Part shown: positions 1 to 12,815 of the stretch, piece after piece | How the letters are laid out: every line of letters starts with the position of its first letter | How positions within the stretch are numbered: the stretch's first letter is position 1 | Assembly: GCF_041146395.1 (NCBI RefSeq) | Contig: NC_091006.1 | Coordinates: 3,602,001-3,666,000 of the forward strand | Direction of reading: 5' to 3' | Origin: Eulemur rufifrons | Taxonomy: Eukaryota > Chordata > Mammalia > Primates > Lemuridae | Length of the DNA: 64,000 bases | The notes under the pieces: model-generated | Databases searched by the model: none | The model's input: only the letters and a program-made list of their open reading frames with translations | Told to the model about the DNA's origin: nothing | Made by a program: the position numbers and the translations under genes

Positions 1-299
1 AATGAAAGGGTAGATTTGTGGGGTCACTTCTAGCCCGGACCTTGCCTTGTCTTGGAGTCGAAGCAGTAGGTGCCCCACCCAGACCCACTCCAGCTGCTGG
101 GCGTGTGGCCTGCTAACGGCTCACAGCTGCACCCTAATCAGAGATTCGACCTCAGCTCACAGGAGCCTCTTCCCCCAGAAGGAACACCTTCCCCTGGAGG
201 TGGGCTGCAGCCCGTCACATGCCTGTGAGCCCCTCCTCTTGGGGGGCAGAAGGCAAAGCCCTGATCTGTAGCGTTTGCCAATTTCTGTGGTGTAAATAT

Positions 300-645
300 T
301 CCCACTGCATCCAATGCTAAGCTACCGTGTAAAAATAAATAATAAGTTGCTTAGGGGTAGAAACATATGCCAAAAAGCAAAAATAAAATCCTAAAAACAC
401 AAAAAGGGAAGGGAATGACAAACACAGAATTCTGTGTAGCAGTCACCCCTGGGAGGAAGAGGAAAAAGGTGTCCAGGAAGGGCACAGAGGGAGCCTCGGT
501 GATATTAACAGAGTTCTGGTTCTTAAACCGGGGGTGAATCCTGAGTGCTTGTTGTATTATGCTTTATAGCGCCTGTATCGTGTATATTTTCTTTTACATG
601 AATGAAATGTTTTACGACAAAAATAATTCTAAGGGAGCCTTTTAA
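300..645 (+). repeat. Old L1 3'-end fragment
   Basis: AT-rich DNA reading like the 3' untranslated end of an ancient LINE-1, with wording such as 'ctgggaggaagagg' and a terminal part 'ttttacatgaatgaaatg'. It has no reading frame and is heavily diverged. The family call comes from memory of L1M-type 3' ends; subfamily and exact ends cannot be set by eye. Confidence 0.45.
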
Positions 646-960
646 GCTTGAGATTTTTTACTGACACGCAGGCGTGGGGCTTTGTGGGAGCTGAGGAAGC
701 AGCCTGGGTGGCCCCTTGTCCCCCTGCACCTGCCGGCTGGCTGTGACCACAGAGTTCATGCTCCTAATGGGTTCTGGTGGGGGAGGACCGTGGCCCTGTG
801 GATGGGGATGTCTGTGTCCCTCAGGAGAGGCAGGAGGAGGGGTGAGTGAGGGGCTGTGGACAGAACCACCCTGTCCTGCGCCCCCCTCCCACCAAGGACC
901 CGGGAATGCCTCCAGGGACGAGCTCGCTGGGAAGGCAGTGGGTGGATGGGACAGCAGACC

Positions 961-1110
961 CTGGAGCCAGCGACAACGGGGCTCGATTTCCAGCTTAGCC
1001 ACTCACCAGCTGTGTGACCTTGGGCTGCTAAACATGTGCATCTCAGCCTCTTCAGTGTCAAGTTGGGTCACTGTGGGCTCGTGGGCTCCTGTGAGGGGCT
1101 GATGCGATGA
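961..1110 (+). repeat. MIR SINE
   Basis: It contains the MIR core word 'agctgtgtgaccttgggc' (1008-1025) preceded by 'gctcgatttccagc' and followed by 'catctcagcctcttcagtgtcaag', in the usual order of an old mammalian-wide interspersed repeat. It is diverged and ends are approximate. Confidence 0.72.
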
Positions 1111-1479
1111 GGCTCGTCGCAGCTAGTGGGTACCTGGAGTCAGCGGGTGCCCAATACACACCGTTGCCGAAGAGGACAGTGGTGTCAGTGCAAGGACAGG
1201 GCAGGAGGCGGCTCTGCCTCTTTGTCCCTAGTGGTCCCTGGGGTCAGTAACTCGGGCAGGTCCTGCCAGCTCCCCCCGGGTGCTGTGCGTGCCATGGTGG
1301 GTGCACTCCCAACCCCAGGCTGCTGAGCCAGGAGACCCGGGGTCAGGCTCCAAGGGAAGGGAGGACACACAGCCTTTGCTGAGGGGGGCCGAGTGCTCAC
1401 CGAGTGCCCGGCTCACGCTAAGGTCCGGTCATTGCACGCATCATGCGGCGCCATGGGCAGGTGCTCTGCAGCTCTAGTT

Positions 1480-1886
1480 CCTGCCCTTCACCTGTCTACA
1501 CCTGCCCTTCACCTGTCCACACCTGCCCTTCACCTGTCCACACCTGCCCCTCACCTGTCCACTCCTGCCCTTCACCTGTCCACACCTGCCTTTCACCTGT
1601 CCACTCCTGCCCTTCACCTGTCCACACCTGCCTTTCACCTGTCCACTCCTGCCCTTCACCTGTCCACACCTGTCTACTCCTGCCCTTCACCTGTCCACAC
1701 CTGCCCTTCACCTGTCCACACCTGCCCCTCACCTGTCCACACCTGCCCTTCACCTGTCCACACCTGCCCCTCACCTGTCCGCATCTGCCCCTCACCTGTC
1801 CACACCTGCCCTTCACCTGTCCGCATCTGCCCCTCACCTGTCCACACCTGCCCCTCACCTGTCCACTCCTGCCCCTCACCTGTCCT
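1480..1886 (+). repeat. 21-bp minisatellite, about 19 copies
   Basis: Tandem copies of a 21-bp unit (cctgcccttcacctgtccac plus one base) with substitutions at a few fixed positions (ttc/ctc, cacacc/cactcc, ccgcat). One copy near 1665-1680 is shortened. Because 21 is a multiple of 3 and the unit lacks stops, long repetitive reading frames open on both strands; these are not genes. Confidence 0.95.
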
Positions 1887-2369
1887 CACTGAGGGCATGA
1901 CCAGGGGAGGGTTACTCCAGCCGGGTCAGTGAGGTTGGGAGGATGTGTCTTGGGAGGGGCCTGTCACTTGTCCAGGTAGGGTCTGAGTTCAGTTGCTCCC
2001 CTTGCTCAAAGCCAGGTGCCCTCAGCAGGGGCTCGGGGGTCACCAGCAAAGACATGCACTGGGACAGACCTCAGAGTTTCCTGCTCGTTCTTCTCCTGGA
2101 CCCGAGGGCCACCCTGGAGGGGAGGCCACCAGAATTGGCACCTCCCTGTGTCCTGGGCCAGCCCCCCTGCACCCCCAAGCCCCAAGCCCCAAGCCCCAAG
2201 CCTCCGGCCAGGCCATCCCCGAAGGCTGCCAGGAAAGAGCCCCATGCTCATCTGCCAGCAGCCAGCCCCCAGCTGCCCACTTTCCCATCGGGGTCTGGAA
2301 CCATTGATTCTCTTAATTGGTTGCCCAGAGTGGACCAAAGGAAAAAAATAGGCAAAGCAAAATAAAACA

Positions 2370-2394
2370 TTCCATTTAGTTTTCCTAAATGGAA
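2370..2394. other. Perfect 10-bp inverted repeat with 5-nt loop
   Basis: TTCCATTTAG at 2370-2379 and its exact reverse complement CTAAATGGAA at 2385-2394 flank a ttttc loop. It sits in an AT-rich patch inside the CHST8 intron. The function is unknown; it could be a dimeric binding site or chance. Confidence 0.6.
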
Positions 2395-3078
2395 CACTAA
2401 GGCCCATGGTTCTCCCAGGAGGCCTCGGGCACCTGACGCCTGCCCCCAGGGGAAGGGGGAGGCTGCACTGGGCAGCGGGGTCTGCCCTCCAGGACAGCAC
2501 CCGTGTCCCCGCCCAGCAGGCCAGTGCACCCCTCCCCCAACCCTCCAGCCTGCCGGGGAGGGCCTGAGAATTTCATTATGAGCGCGGATTATCAAGTACA
2601 AGGGGGCGTGACGGGCCGGTATAAGCTCCCCTTTTAATAATGAATCCCATTTCCTCTTGCAGTCGGTTTTCTTGCAACATGCTGTTGCAGAAAACGGAAC
2701 AAAATGGGAAAGATAAAAAGGCAAGTAATTAACTTGGCCAAAAAGCCTTCCCAGCAGATGTCAGGGACGGCGGGGCAGGGTGCCCAGGGCCTGCCCACCG
2801 CACCCCCACCTGGCCTGGCTGCCCAGCTGCCGCCGTGGGGACCCATATGTCGGGATGATTCACGGCCAGGCTCAGCGTGGGGAGGCCCAGAGCCGCCCTC
2901 CTGCTGCTCAATAACTGATGACCATTTTTCTCCAATTAAGCTGAAATTGAAGGATCCTCAGACTTAGACACCCAAGTAAAATAATTAGTGCTTAAAATGT
3001 TAATTGTGCTCAGATGCGCCAATGCCTGTGGCGCTCTGCAGTGAGCATGCGCATAGGTGATCCTCCGCCTGCTCGCCA

Positions 3079-3101
3079 CCCCCCCCCCCCCCCCCCCCCC
3101 G
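3079..3101 (+). repeat. Poly-C run (about 22 C)
   Basis: A pure cytosine tract. Such a length is prone to slippage and to i-motif or G-quadruplex formation on the complementary strand, and its exact length in an assembly is uncertain. Confidence 0.9.
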
Positions 3102-3939
3102 CCGGCCGCGTGCGGGCCGCCTCCCCAGGGCCCCGGCGTGGCCAAGAGCCTGGTGCCCGTCCTGACTGTGTCAGACCTGCTGTGAACCACCCCCCACACC
3201 CCACCCCGAGGCTGCCCAGCCCAGCGTCCCCAGGCACTGACAGGCAGTGTCAGCCAGCGGTTAGAATGAGGGCCCAGAGTCACACAAGGGTGGCCTGCAT
3301 GCCGGCTCTGCCACGCACCCGGGCGGCAGCGTGGAGGAGGCGAGGTGCCTAAGCGCTCTGAGAGTCTGCGCTCCTGCCGCGCAGGCCCAGCGCAGGCCCA
3401 GGCGGCGGGAAACCTGTCCAGCTGCAGCCCCACGACAGCGGACCGTTTCCTTATCCACCCTGTGCCCTCAGCGCAAAGCCAGGTCCCCAGTGAGCAATTG
3501 CAGAACCAGTGCCCCTGCACCAGGGCCAGGGAGGTCTGGGGGCGGAGTCGTCGTGTTCTCCCGTTCTGGGCAGGGAGGGGCCCGCCTGGCCGTCCTGTGC
3601 CCGCCGGGCCTGCACCCTGCTTGCCCAGGACTTCGGGTGAGATGTTCTGCAGTGGCCACCTGAGCCCTGAGAGGAAGAGATGTGGGGGCCACCCACGCCA
3701 GCCACAGTGCCGCCAACCCACCCCCTGCCCATGTAGAGGAACTCACTCCCACCGGGCTCTCCCTGCGTGTGGCTTTACCCACGCGCGACCCTGGCTGCAT
3801 TCTCTGCTGAGATGACATGTCTAAGAGGCTTAGCCTCTTTACGCGTCCGAGGAAATCCACTTAGATATTCCGTGTTCCCTGATCCGCCACATAATAAGAT
3901 TCCTTTATCTCTTGTTGTCATGGGAAGTATATATTAACT

Positions 3940-3974
3940 GATTAATATTAATGTGTTGGCCGATTAATATTAAT
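3940..3974. promoter_or_regulatory. Paired HNF1/homeobox-like AT sites
   Basis: The 13-bp word GATTAATATTAAT occurs at 3940-3952 and again at 3962-3974, exactly 22 bp apart, about two helical turns. The inner ATTAATATTAAT resembles the palindromic HNF1 site and also contains TAAT homeobox cores. It is a candidate element of the CHST8 intron; binding is inferred. Confidence 0.35.
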
Positions 3975-4802
3975 ATCTGAACCGATTCTTACTGCACGAG
4001 GCTGCGCTGTTGATGAGCGTGGCAGAGCCCAGACAGCTGTCCGTTTTGGGCAGTTCCCCGGGGACACTCCATAGCTGGGGCTGAGCCTTTCCGCCACTGC
4101 TCCTTATGGACACCCTGTCATTAGTGGTGTCTGTCAGGGCTGGCATGGCAGTGTTTGGACTGTGATTGTGGCAATTAAACTCCTTGCTATCCAAGACAGC
4201 ATATTTTATCATTTAAATAGCATTTTGCATTCTCCGAACATATTTCCCCAGTAACATTGTTAAATTAAGTGATAAAAGGTTATTTTTGCTTCTGAGGTTG
4301 AAATACGTTACTATTATTCCTTATCTGCCTAGAATTAGAAAGGGTTCAGAATTATATGTTCTAAAGGTTTCATTATCAAAATTTGCCAGCCTTTATAAAA
4401 CAAACAACATTTTTTTTTTTTGTCCTTCCATTAATCAAAGATGGACAAGAGCTTTGTCTCCTGACCTTGGAGATTGCTTTCAGCACTTGGTGGCAGAAGA
4501 AGCAACATCTTCCCAGTGGCCAGGGGGTCAGTGGGGCCTTGCTTGCCTTTGGTTTGGAGCTGCCACCTCTGTCACCTGCGCTGCCGACCTGAGTGCCAGG
4601 GAAGCACTTTTGCCATGGGGATGGCACAACCAGAGGCTGCACCTTCAGCCAGTGGGACTGGATTGGAGCCGGCTTGGGGCTGTGCAGCTTCTCCAGCTCC
4701 GCTCCCAGCCAGTCTCCCCTCCAGCTACCCACACAGCCAGCCCCAGCCTTTGCTAGGCCTTCGCCTCAAATCTGTTCCTGTGAACCTCAGACGCCCCTAG
4801 CT

Positions 4803-5690
4803 CTCCATCACCTTCCACCCCTAATCACCCACTCACCAGCTACCCATCATCCACCCATTATCCACCCACCTTCCACCCACTATCCACCCACCTTCCACCC
4901 ATCATCCACTCACCTTCCACCCATTATCCACCCACCAGCCACCCATCTTCCACCTACTATCCACCCACCTTCCACCCTTTATCCACCCACCATCCACCCA
5001 CTATCCACCCACCTTCCACCCATTATCCACCCACCAGCCACCCACTATCCATCCACTCACTACCCACCTTCCACCCACCTTCTGCCCAATATCCACTCAC
5101 CTTCCACCCACCATCCACCCATCCTCCACCCACCTTCCACCCACCTTCCACCCATTATCCACCCACCTTCCACCCTTTATCCACCCACCCACATCCAGTC
5201 ACCACCCACCATCAACCCACCTTCCACCCTTTATCCACCCACCATCCACCCATTATCCACCCACCCACTATCCACCCACCTTCCACCCACCTTCCACCCA
5301 TTATCCACCCACCTTCTGCCCAATGTCCACCCACCATCCACTCACCTTCCACCCATCTTCCATCTACTATCCACCCACCTTCCACCCATCATCCACCCAT
5401 TATCCACCCACCTTCCACCCATTATCCACCCACCATCCACCCACCTTCCACCCACTATCTACCCACCATCCACCCACCTTCTACCTGCCATCCACCTGCC
5501 ATCCACCCATTATCCACCCACCTTCTGCCCACCATCCACTCACCACCCATTATCCATCCACCCACCTTCCACCCACGATCCACCTGCCATCCACCCACTA
5601 TTCACCCACCTTCCACCCACCAACCTTCCACCCTCCCACCCACTATCCTCTGCAGCATTCGCCCAGCATCCCACCTGCCATCAATATGCC
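4803..5690 (+). repeat. CCACCCA-rich minisatellite, about 0.9 kb
   Basis: A degenerate tandem array built from 10-12 bp words such as ccacccattat, ccacccacctt and ccacccaccat, combined into 20-25 bp higher-order units. The + strand is almost pure C, A and T. The 430-codon frame across it, made of His, Pro, Thr and Ser repeats, is a by-product of composition, not a gene. Confidence 0.95.
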
Positions 5691-6879
5691 ACCCACAGGC
5701 ATCTACCCATCATCAGTGCTTCATCACATCTGACAGGGAGGACACTCCTCGTGCAGCACATGAGCTGCTCCCCACTCTCAGTCCCCCGCCTACACCTCCC
5801 AGTTAGATATGCCAGGAGCTGGGGCTGGGGCCTCGTACCTGGGAATGGTTTGCTTCCCCATCACCCAGCATCCCGAGTACCCTGACGCAGGACCTCATGG
5901 GCAGCCTGTCTTTGCTGCAGCATTCTAGGCTGTGGGGCTCTTCCAAGGACACATCTCTGCCTCCGGAGGAAGCGCACCAGGCAGCATGAGTGGCTGTGTT
6001 CTGCTGGGATGAGTAGTCTTTGCCCTGAAACTCAGCCCCAGTCCCACCTCCTCCCATCACCTTTCCCCTGTTTTGGTGCCGGGTACAGGATCGACTTTGC
6101 CACTGAGCAGGCTTCTACGGTCACAGTCTTGGAGCCAGAATGGAGCTTTAGCTGAGCTAGTGGGAACAGGGCAGGGAGCTCTGTGTGCCCCTTGAGTGTT
6201 TGCTCCCCCTGCATGCTAACTTCAGCCTCTGCCCTAGCGCACGGGGACAGCTGGTCCCAGATGTCGGGGGCAAGGATGACAGTGTCTCTGACAAGACCAG
6301 CTAAAGACACAGCCGGGAAAGCAGGGCTGCTGGTTTCTACCTGAGCCCAGGCTGGGGTCTGTGAATTGACTATGGAAGTGAACCTTGGGGTTGATTCAGT
6401 TCCCCTGAGATCTTGCTCTGCAGGCCACGGTCTTGGTGAGAGCGATCACTTTCTGCCGGTCATCTGAGTGACAGATGCCAGCCCAGGGGACACCTGTCTG
6501 TGGCCTGATCATCCCTCTTCCAAGGAGTTCAGCCCTACAGAGCCATCCTTACCTGGCCCACCCTCGTGCGGACGCAGCAGGGCAGAAAGCTGAGAGCCGG
6601 AAATGACATTCTAGGGACACGAACCACCCACGCGCCTCCCTCAGAGCTCAGGATGGTGCCTTCCTGCGGATTTTTGGATTTCGGCAATCCCTGCCAGCTC
6701 CAACTGCAGATTCTCACAAAATCCTCAAGCATTCGAAGCTTCTGCCACCCCGCGGCCGCTCCCCTGCCCCCGACACCACCTGCGCCGGGCTCGCCCTGCC
6801 CCGCACGCACTGGTACACAGCAGCCCTGGCTCGCAATCAGCTCCCAGACAAACAGAAAACATGCCAGTCGCCGTTGTAA

Positions 6880-7050
6880 GCGTCTCCAGCGTGATTTATT
6901 GCCATCATCACAATATTTTGTTTGGAGCTGTAAACCTCCAGACATAAATCAAGTCATTAGAAGGAGTGACGTTTAATCCCGAAGAAGATGCTGCGCTGGG
7001 CTGGGCGGCTCTCACCCGGCTCGCAAATCATTCATTCCAGAGGAGACGGC
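6880..7050. promoter_or_regulatory. AT-rich unique block, candidate conserved element
   Basis: Non-repetitive sequence with homeobox-like cores (gtgatttattg, aaatcaagtcatta) and a CRE-like half-site (gtgacgttta at 6967) in otherwise GC-rich DNA. I infer possible enhancer function from composition and motif density only; no alignment was available. Confidence 0.25.
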
Positions 7051-10000
7051 GCCGCACACACCTACACGGGCAGCTTTTCACCCTCACCCCACACAGGCAC
7101 GAAAGGCTGAAGGCTCAAGCCGGGCTGTTTTTGTTTCCCGGAATAGCACACTTCACACCTGCAAAGAGGTGTCCAAAACACACTCCCCGTGATCCAGACT
7201 GGAGTCTTCATTCCGCTGGAAACGCACGCGGCCGGGGGCCCTCTGTGCCTGCAGTCGGCTCTCTTCGTCCTCAGAGCAGCCGCACTGGTCGGACTTCAAA
7301 GGAAGCAAAAAACCATTCAGAGAACCTTCGTTAGCTCTCCCTTCACGGTGACCCCAGCCAGCTACACAGCCGTTACACAGGGGCACGTTGCATTGGCAAA
7401 GCCCGCCGTGCCTAATTTCCAGGCTTTGCTGCAGGGACCTGCTCCGCCGGGAAAGGAGTATTCTGGGTCCTCGCATGGCGTCTTCCAGGAACTCGGCAGC
7501 CCTCCACCCCCACCCAGGCAAGCCCTGGCATCAAGTTCCCCGCAAATGGTGCCTCTCACAGAGTGAGGAGACACCCCCAAAATGCTGGAGAGGGGAGAAC
7601 GGGGGAGGTGTCTTTGCCTTAGAAAACTTTGGCAGATTCTGAGTACACATGACAATTTTGAACATTCCCTGGTATTTCCAGTGCTCAGAGCTAATGAGGG
7701 TGGCATTGTGCCTCGATGTGGGCACACTTCAAGGCTGCTGGAAGTCGCAGGGCTAGGTTGTGTGATCTGTGTCTACGCTGCCTCCAGAACCGAGGTGTGT
7801 CGCCCAGAGCTGGCTAATGGGCGCTGATTTCACCCAAGCGCCATACTGTGTTTCCAGCTGAGAGCGTCTCCCTGCAGGTGGTACTCAAGTCTGTCTCTGA
7901 CTCAGGACAATTCAGGGTCACGTCTTCCCCCCCACTGGCTCCTCTGTCCCCCCGACCTCCCTCTCAGTGAGGGTCCTGGCAGTGTCTCGTGGGGGCTCTT
8001 CCTAGAGCCTCCTGCTTGGTTGCTCTGCAAAATCTACCTTCCCCTTCTCCCACCGCCCAGCCTCAAACCCCCGCCAAAGTTCAGGCCTTACCACTCCTCA
8101 CCTGCATCACGATGTGATAATCCTACTGCGTTTTCCCACTTCCTTTGGGCCTCAGTCTTCTCCAGGTTCCCCAGCTGCCTCCAGAATGACCTCTGAGCAC
8201 GCAGCCCTCGCTCCCCCTTTCCTTGGCCCTGCAGTCAGTGCCCCAGGGCAGAGGCTGGGGCAGGGAGTGAGGTGCAAAGGGCCTGTGGTCTAGATGTGAG
8301 TGTGTGAGGTGGCATGGCTGTGATGGGCAGTGGGAGGACAGGCTGTCTGTGGCCCCGTGACGGTCTGGGACCACCCTGGTCAGCCACATGGCTCTGTGGG
8401 GTCTCCTGTTACCTTTGGGGTGCTGGGCTGGGCAGAGCAAGTGCTGGCTGTTCAGAGGGAGCAGAAGTGGGCTCCAGGCCAGGTATCTAGGGATGGTGGT
8501 GTCCCCACAGCCAGCCACTGCCAAGCCCAGGATTGATGTCTGTTCGCAGGGGTCTTACCCCGTAGAAAAGCCGGCCTAATCCTCAGGCCAGAGGCCTCCT
8601 GAACTTCTCTTGCCCTGGCCCTTGGCTGGACCTGATTCTGAGTTCGAGGCTCTGCCCTGGGAGATTCACCTCTGCTCTGCAGTGTGGACTGCAGCCGTCC
8701 AGACCGTCGGCAGAGAACAGCTGGATGGCTGCCAGGGCCCCCTGAGCTCTCCGGGCAGCCCCCTGGCCTTGCCTTTGAGCTGCTGGAGGCTTTGTTCTGT
8801 TCCGGGGCACACAGCAGGACCCCTCAAATGCAGCTGCCCCTTGGTGTTCCCTGATGCTGCAGAAGACCCTGAGGATGGGGGTGGGGGGGTGTCTGGAGCT
8901 GCAGCTGCCCACCCACCATGCCCAAGTTGGGGCCACCACCTAGATTCAGGGACCCCTCTGATCTGATCAGATCACCTGGATCAGTGGATGGCACTAGCCA
9001 CCAGCGCGAGGCCCTCTGGGCGGCTCTTCCAAGGATCAGCACATCCCTCCCGGGGCCCCTGCGCAGCCCTTTTTGGCCTGGTTTGCGGGAGCCCCCCTCT
9101 CCCCAGGGGGTGTGGACTGCCTCCCTCGGGCCAGAGCCGTGCAGTGGGGGGCACTTCAAAGAGGCGTCAGCGAGGACGGATTTACTTTTGTGGCTCTTCA
9201 GGGTATGGCAGGCAGCAGCTGTGTCGGTCCGACAGCCCCAGGCCGGCTCAGTAATTGACGCTGCAGCCGGAGCAGCACGTGCCCGGCCAGCTGGAGCTAC
9301 ACTGATCATCATATTGCAGTCCGGCCACCTTGGTAATGAGGCCGCCCCACTCGCTGCCGCTGATGGCCTGACTCCGTTCCAGGGGACAGGGAGGCGCTGC
9401 CTGTGTCTGCCCCTGGGGTGTCTGTCTCCGGGCCAGGCGGGGGGTGGGGGGTGGTGCAGGCACTTCTGCACGCAGGCAGCCCCTCCCTGCAGCTGCCCCA
9501 GCCTCAGGCTCCAGCTTGACTATTTCCTATAACCCCCCAGCAGGAATTCACTATCATTTAGACCAAATTAGGCCCCTTCCTGCAGAGCTGACTGGACAGT
9601 GGTCACCAGGCACCCTGTCAGCCACGCAAGGGGAGTCGCTGACATCCATCCTGTTGGACCCCCCAGGAGCAGTGCTGTGAGGCTGTGGCTCCCCGGGGCC
9701 CAGGAGGAGGGCAGGGCTCAGGCCCAGGCCCTGCACCTCCGCTGTGCTTTCCCTCTGGGAAGTGCTGGTCCCACGCCCTCACTGGCCCAGGAGAGCCGCA
9801 GGTGGCGAACAGGCTCCCGCGCCCCCCCCCCGCACCCCCCCCACTGCTCTGATCAGCCCCCCTCGTCCCCCTCCTCCAGCCGCCCCTCCCGACATCTGCA
9901 CCCGGGAGACCTGCGGGCATCTCAGACTGGACAGGCCCCGCCCTCCTTTGCAGGAAATAACCCCAACGTGCACCCGCTGCTCAGGCCAGACCAGAGTCTC

Positions 10001-12704
10001 CCTCCACACCCAGCCAGTCCCCAGGGGTCCTGCCGATGCAGCCTCGAGCTGACCCCACTCCACGGTCACATCAGGAGCTTGAAATGTGCCGTGGCGGAGC
10101 AATGACACCGTGGAAATCGGCAAACACTGCACATCAGGCTCCCCTCCCCCGCCCCGCCCACCCCACTGCCCAGAGAGCCTGTTGTTAGCCAGTTCCCAGC
10201 ACAGCACCGTGCTCATGTCACCCCTGAAATAGTCTTCACATCTTCTGCCACTTTCTGTCATCATCCGCCAGGGCCAGGCCTCAGATGTCTCCAGCCTGGA
10301 CAAAGGCAACATCCCCTGACCAGCCTTTCTGCTCTGTCTTTGGCTGTTCATCCTGAGTGGTCCTTAGATTCAAAATAACTCCACAGCGTGCAGCCCTTGG
10401 AAGCTGCCCTGGCCTCAGGACGTAAGGTCCAGTGTCTTTCCAGAGCGGTGAGACCCTTGCCTGCCGCCCTGCCGGCGCCACGGTCCTGCCTTTTCTTAAC
10501 ACCCCTCAGTCTCCGGGCTGATCCCTTCATCCCATGAGCTTCGCTGTCATGATGCGAGGCCACCAAGCTCTGCCAGAAGTGTCCTCACTACCTTAGGGAG
10601 ATGTCACCTGGTGCCCTGGGCCGCCGACGCCCGGTCACACGTTGCATCGTCCGCGGTTGTTGCCATCGCACGGGGAATTGCTGCGCAGCCCTCGTTTCCT
10701 GGCTATACTGGAAGCTCCATGAGGGTGGGGCCATGACTGTCCCCTTCCTGGCCAAGACACTGTCACCGGTGCCTCAGACGCTGCCTGCCCATACGGAAGC
10801 TCAATGAGCGTTGGTGCAGGGCGGCGTGAGCGCCCGCGTGGCGGGCTGCCGGGTGGGGCGGCTCGTTGATGGTGCCGCCTGCACCCTGCCCGGGAAGCAG
10901 GAGCGGGAGTGCCCAGGGGCAGCACGAGCTGCCGGCTGGTGCCACGGAGTTTGTTCTCTCTCATCTGCAGCAGCGTCCACCAGCTCCTGCTTGTTTTTCC
11001 AGCCCATGTGGTTGGAAGAACACATGAAGGAAAGAAAAGGTACGACCTGCCCTAAGCCATGTGTCAGGGACTCCCAGAAACCACACGAGGACGTGAACAC
11101 ACACACTCCCCACCCAGGGCACGCCACACCACACACAGCAGGAAGCATGCGCCTGTGCGGCACAGACGTGCATGGTGTGACGGATCACAGACATCCAAGT
11201 CAGCCCGTGCAACATGCACGGTGCGGGGTGTTGCTGGCACGTGGGGGCGGGGACCCCACGCACCCACTGAGCACTGTGGGAGTCACTGCGGCCTCTGACA
11301 GAGGAGCCCTCCCTGTGGGCAGGAGGGGCACGTGGGAGGGAGCCCAGGACTCCCCTCCCCCACAGAGTGATGGGCGCGGGGCAGCCGAGCGCAGCCTCGG
11401 AGCGGGCGGGACGGCTGTCGGTTCGCAGACGGGCTGACCGGCTGACTGACAGGCGGCGCCGGTGCCGATTCCTTGACAGCTGCAAGGGGATTCGCAGCCA
11501 GGGCTGAGCTGACAGGGAACTACCCGGCTGAATCCGGGATCCTAACACGGAGGGAGGGAAGGGGATCGTTAAACAAAACAAGGAGCCGTCAGAGCCATCA
11601 GGCGTTCACCCACCCGAGGCAGGAAGATTCCCACTCCCCGAGCCCGCAGACGGCCGGAGTCCCGCACTGGGGGCAGGGGCCGGGCTTCGGGGACCTCAGC
11701 TGGCACAGAGAAAACCGGCGACGGGCACGCCAGGAGCTGACAGCCTCCCTGCAGCGCCGCTCGCTGCGCGGGGCCCGCTCATTTCCTGGGGCGTCCGTGC
11801 ACGTGCGGGATGCGCACAGGTAGCTGGTTTTACAGGTGAAGCAGCTCGCAAGGGCGAGGGGTTTGGCCAGGGCCACGCAGCAGCACGCGTCCCTCCCCTG
11901 TTCTTTTCTGGCGTGCTGACCCTCAGTGGACTCCCCGGGTGCGGGGAGTGTACCCTGCCCTGGTCTGAGCCAGCGGTCGGGGTCATGCGGGGCTGTGACT
12001 GAGTCTGGTTGTCTAGGAGGAAATGGGGAGAAGGCGGAGAAGCCCACCGGAGCTCAAGGGGCGAGGGGGGAGGTTGCCGCAGGGGCTGTACGCGGCACCC
12101 ACCCCCCGGAAGTGTCTGCCCAGCGCCTCACCTCCGTCCTCGCTTGGCCACAGAGCCACCTTCATGGCACAGGGACAGTTGGCAGCTGTGTCTGGGGCAG
12201 CCCCACCTGGAGCCCCGTTTACCTGTCCTGGGCCCTAGGGCAGCAGGAGTGGGCATGGCTGTGACCGAGGCTACGCCCTGGGGACCCAGAAGAGAATTCC
12301 GTAAGTCGAATTCTCCTGTAAACACAAGTGAGAATTCGAGGCTTTCCTGTGAACTCTGTGCCGTGAGTCCAGGCTGCCCTCTGACCGCTCAGTGTGTCGA
12401 AACGTCCGTTCTGCAGCTAATCGGCGTATTCACAACCCGCCCCAGACGGAGGAGGTCCGTGGGGGCAGTTTGTCCCTCACCTGGGCCAGCAGAGACCTCA
12501 CAAGGGCAGAGCCTGAGCTGGTGGGAGGAGAGACGGAGGAGCTCCGGGACCGCAGCGGGCGGGGGACAGAGCCAGGCTTCAGGGCCACCCGGCTGGGCTG
12601 GGGCTGCCCTGTCTGCGTCCGGCCACGTGGCTGGTACCTGCCTCCCAGACACGCAGGCCCTTCCAAGGCTGGGAGGCTCCAGCCAGAGTCCTGGGCTGGA
12701 ATTC

Positions 12705-12815
12705 TACAGCGTGAAGCATTTATTGGGCTCCTGCTGTGTGCCCGGCAGGGTGCCAGACTGACACCGACAGACAAGACACTGGCCCTGCCCCGAGCACAGG
12801 GCTGACAGCCCGTGC
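12705..12815 (+). repeat. L2/MIR-class repeat fragment
   Basis: It reads 'gcatttattgggctcctgct' then 'gtgtgcccggcagggtgcca' and 'agacactggccctgccc', the common order 'tttattgagc..tgtgccaggcac..ccctgccc' of an ancient interspersed repeat. The exact family is not certain. Confidence 0.4.

Noticed and set aside
1393..1932. 179- and 149-codon repetitive frames
   Set aside because: Produced by the 21-bp minisatellite; 21 is a multiple of 3, so frames stay open.
3286..3330. Possible missing CHST8 start exon (gtggcctgcatgccggct)
   Set aside because: The frame gives ValAlaCysMetProAla and not the expected membrane anchor, and no donor in the required phase follows.
2936..3721. 261-codon minus-strand frame in the CHST8 intron
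   Set aside because: It includes a poly-Gly run from the poly-C tract, shows no domain, and has no splice or promoter support.
4593..5885. 430-codon frame rich in His, Pro, Ser and Thr
   Set aside because: It lies wholly on the CCACCCA minisatellite, whose + strand cannot easily form stop codons.
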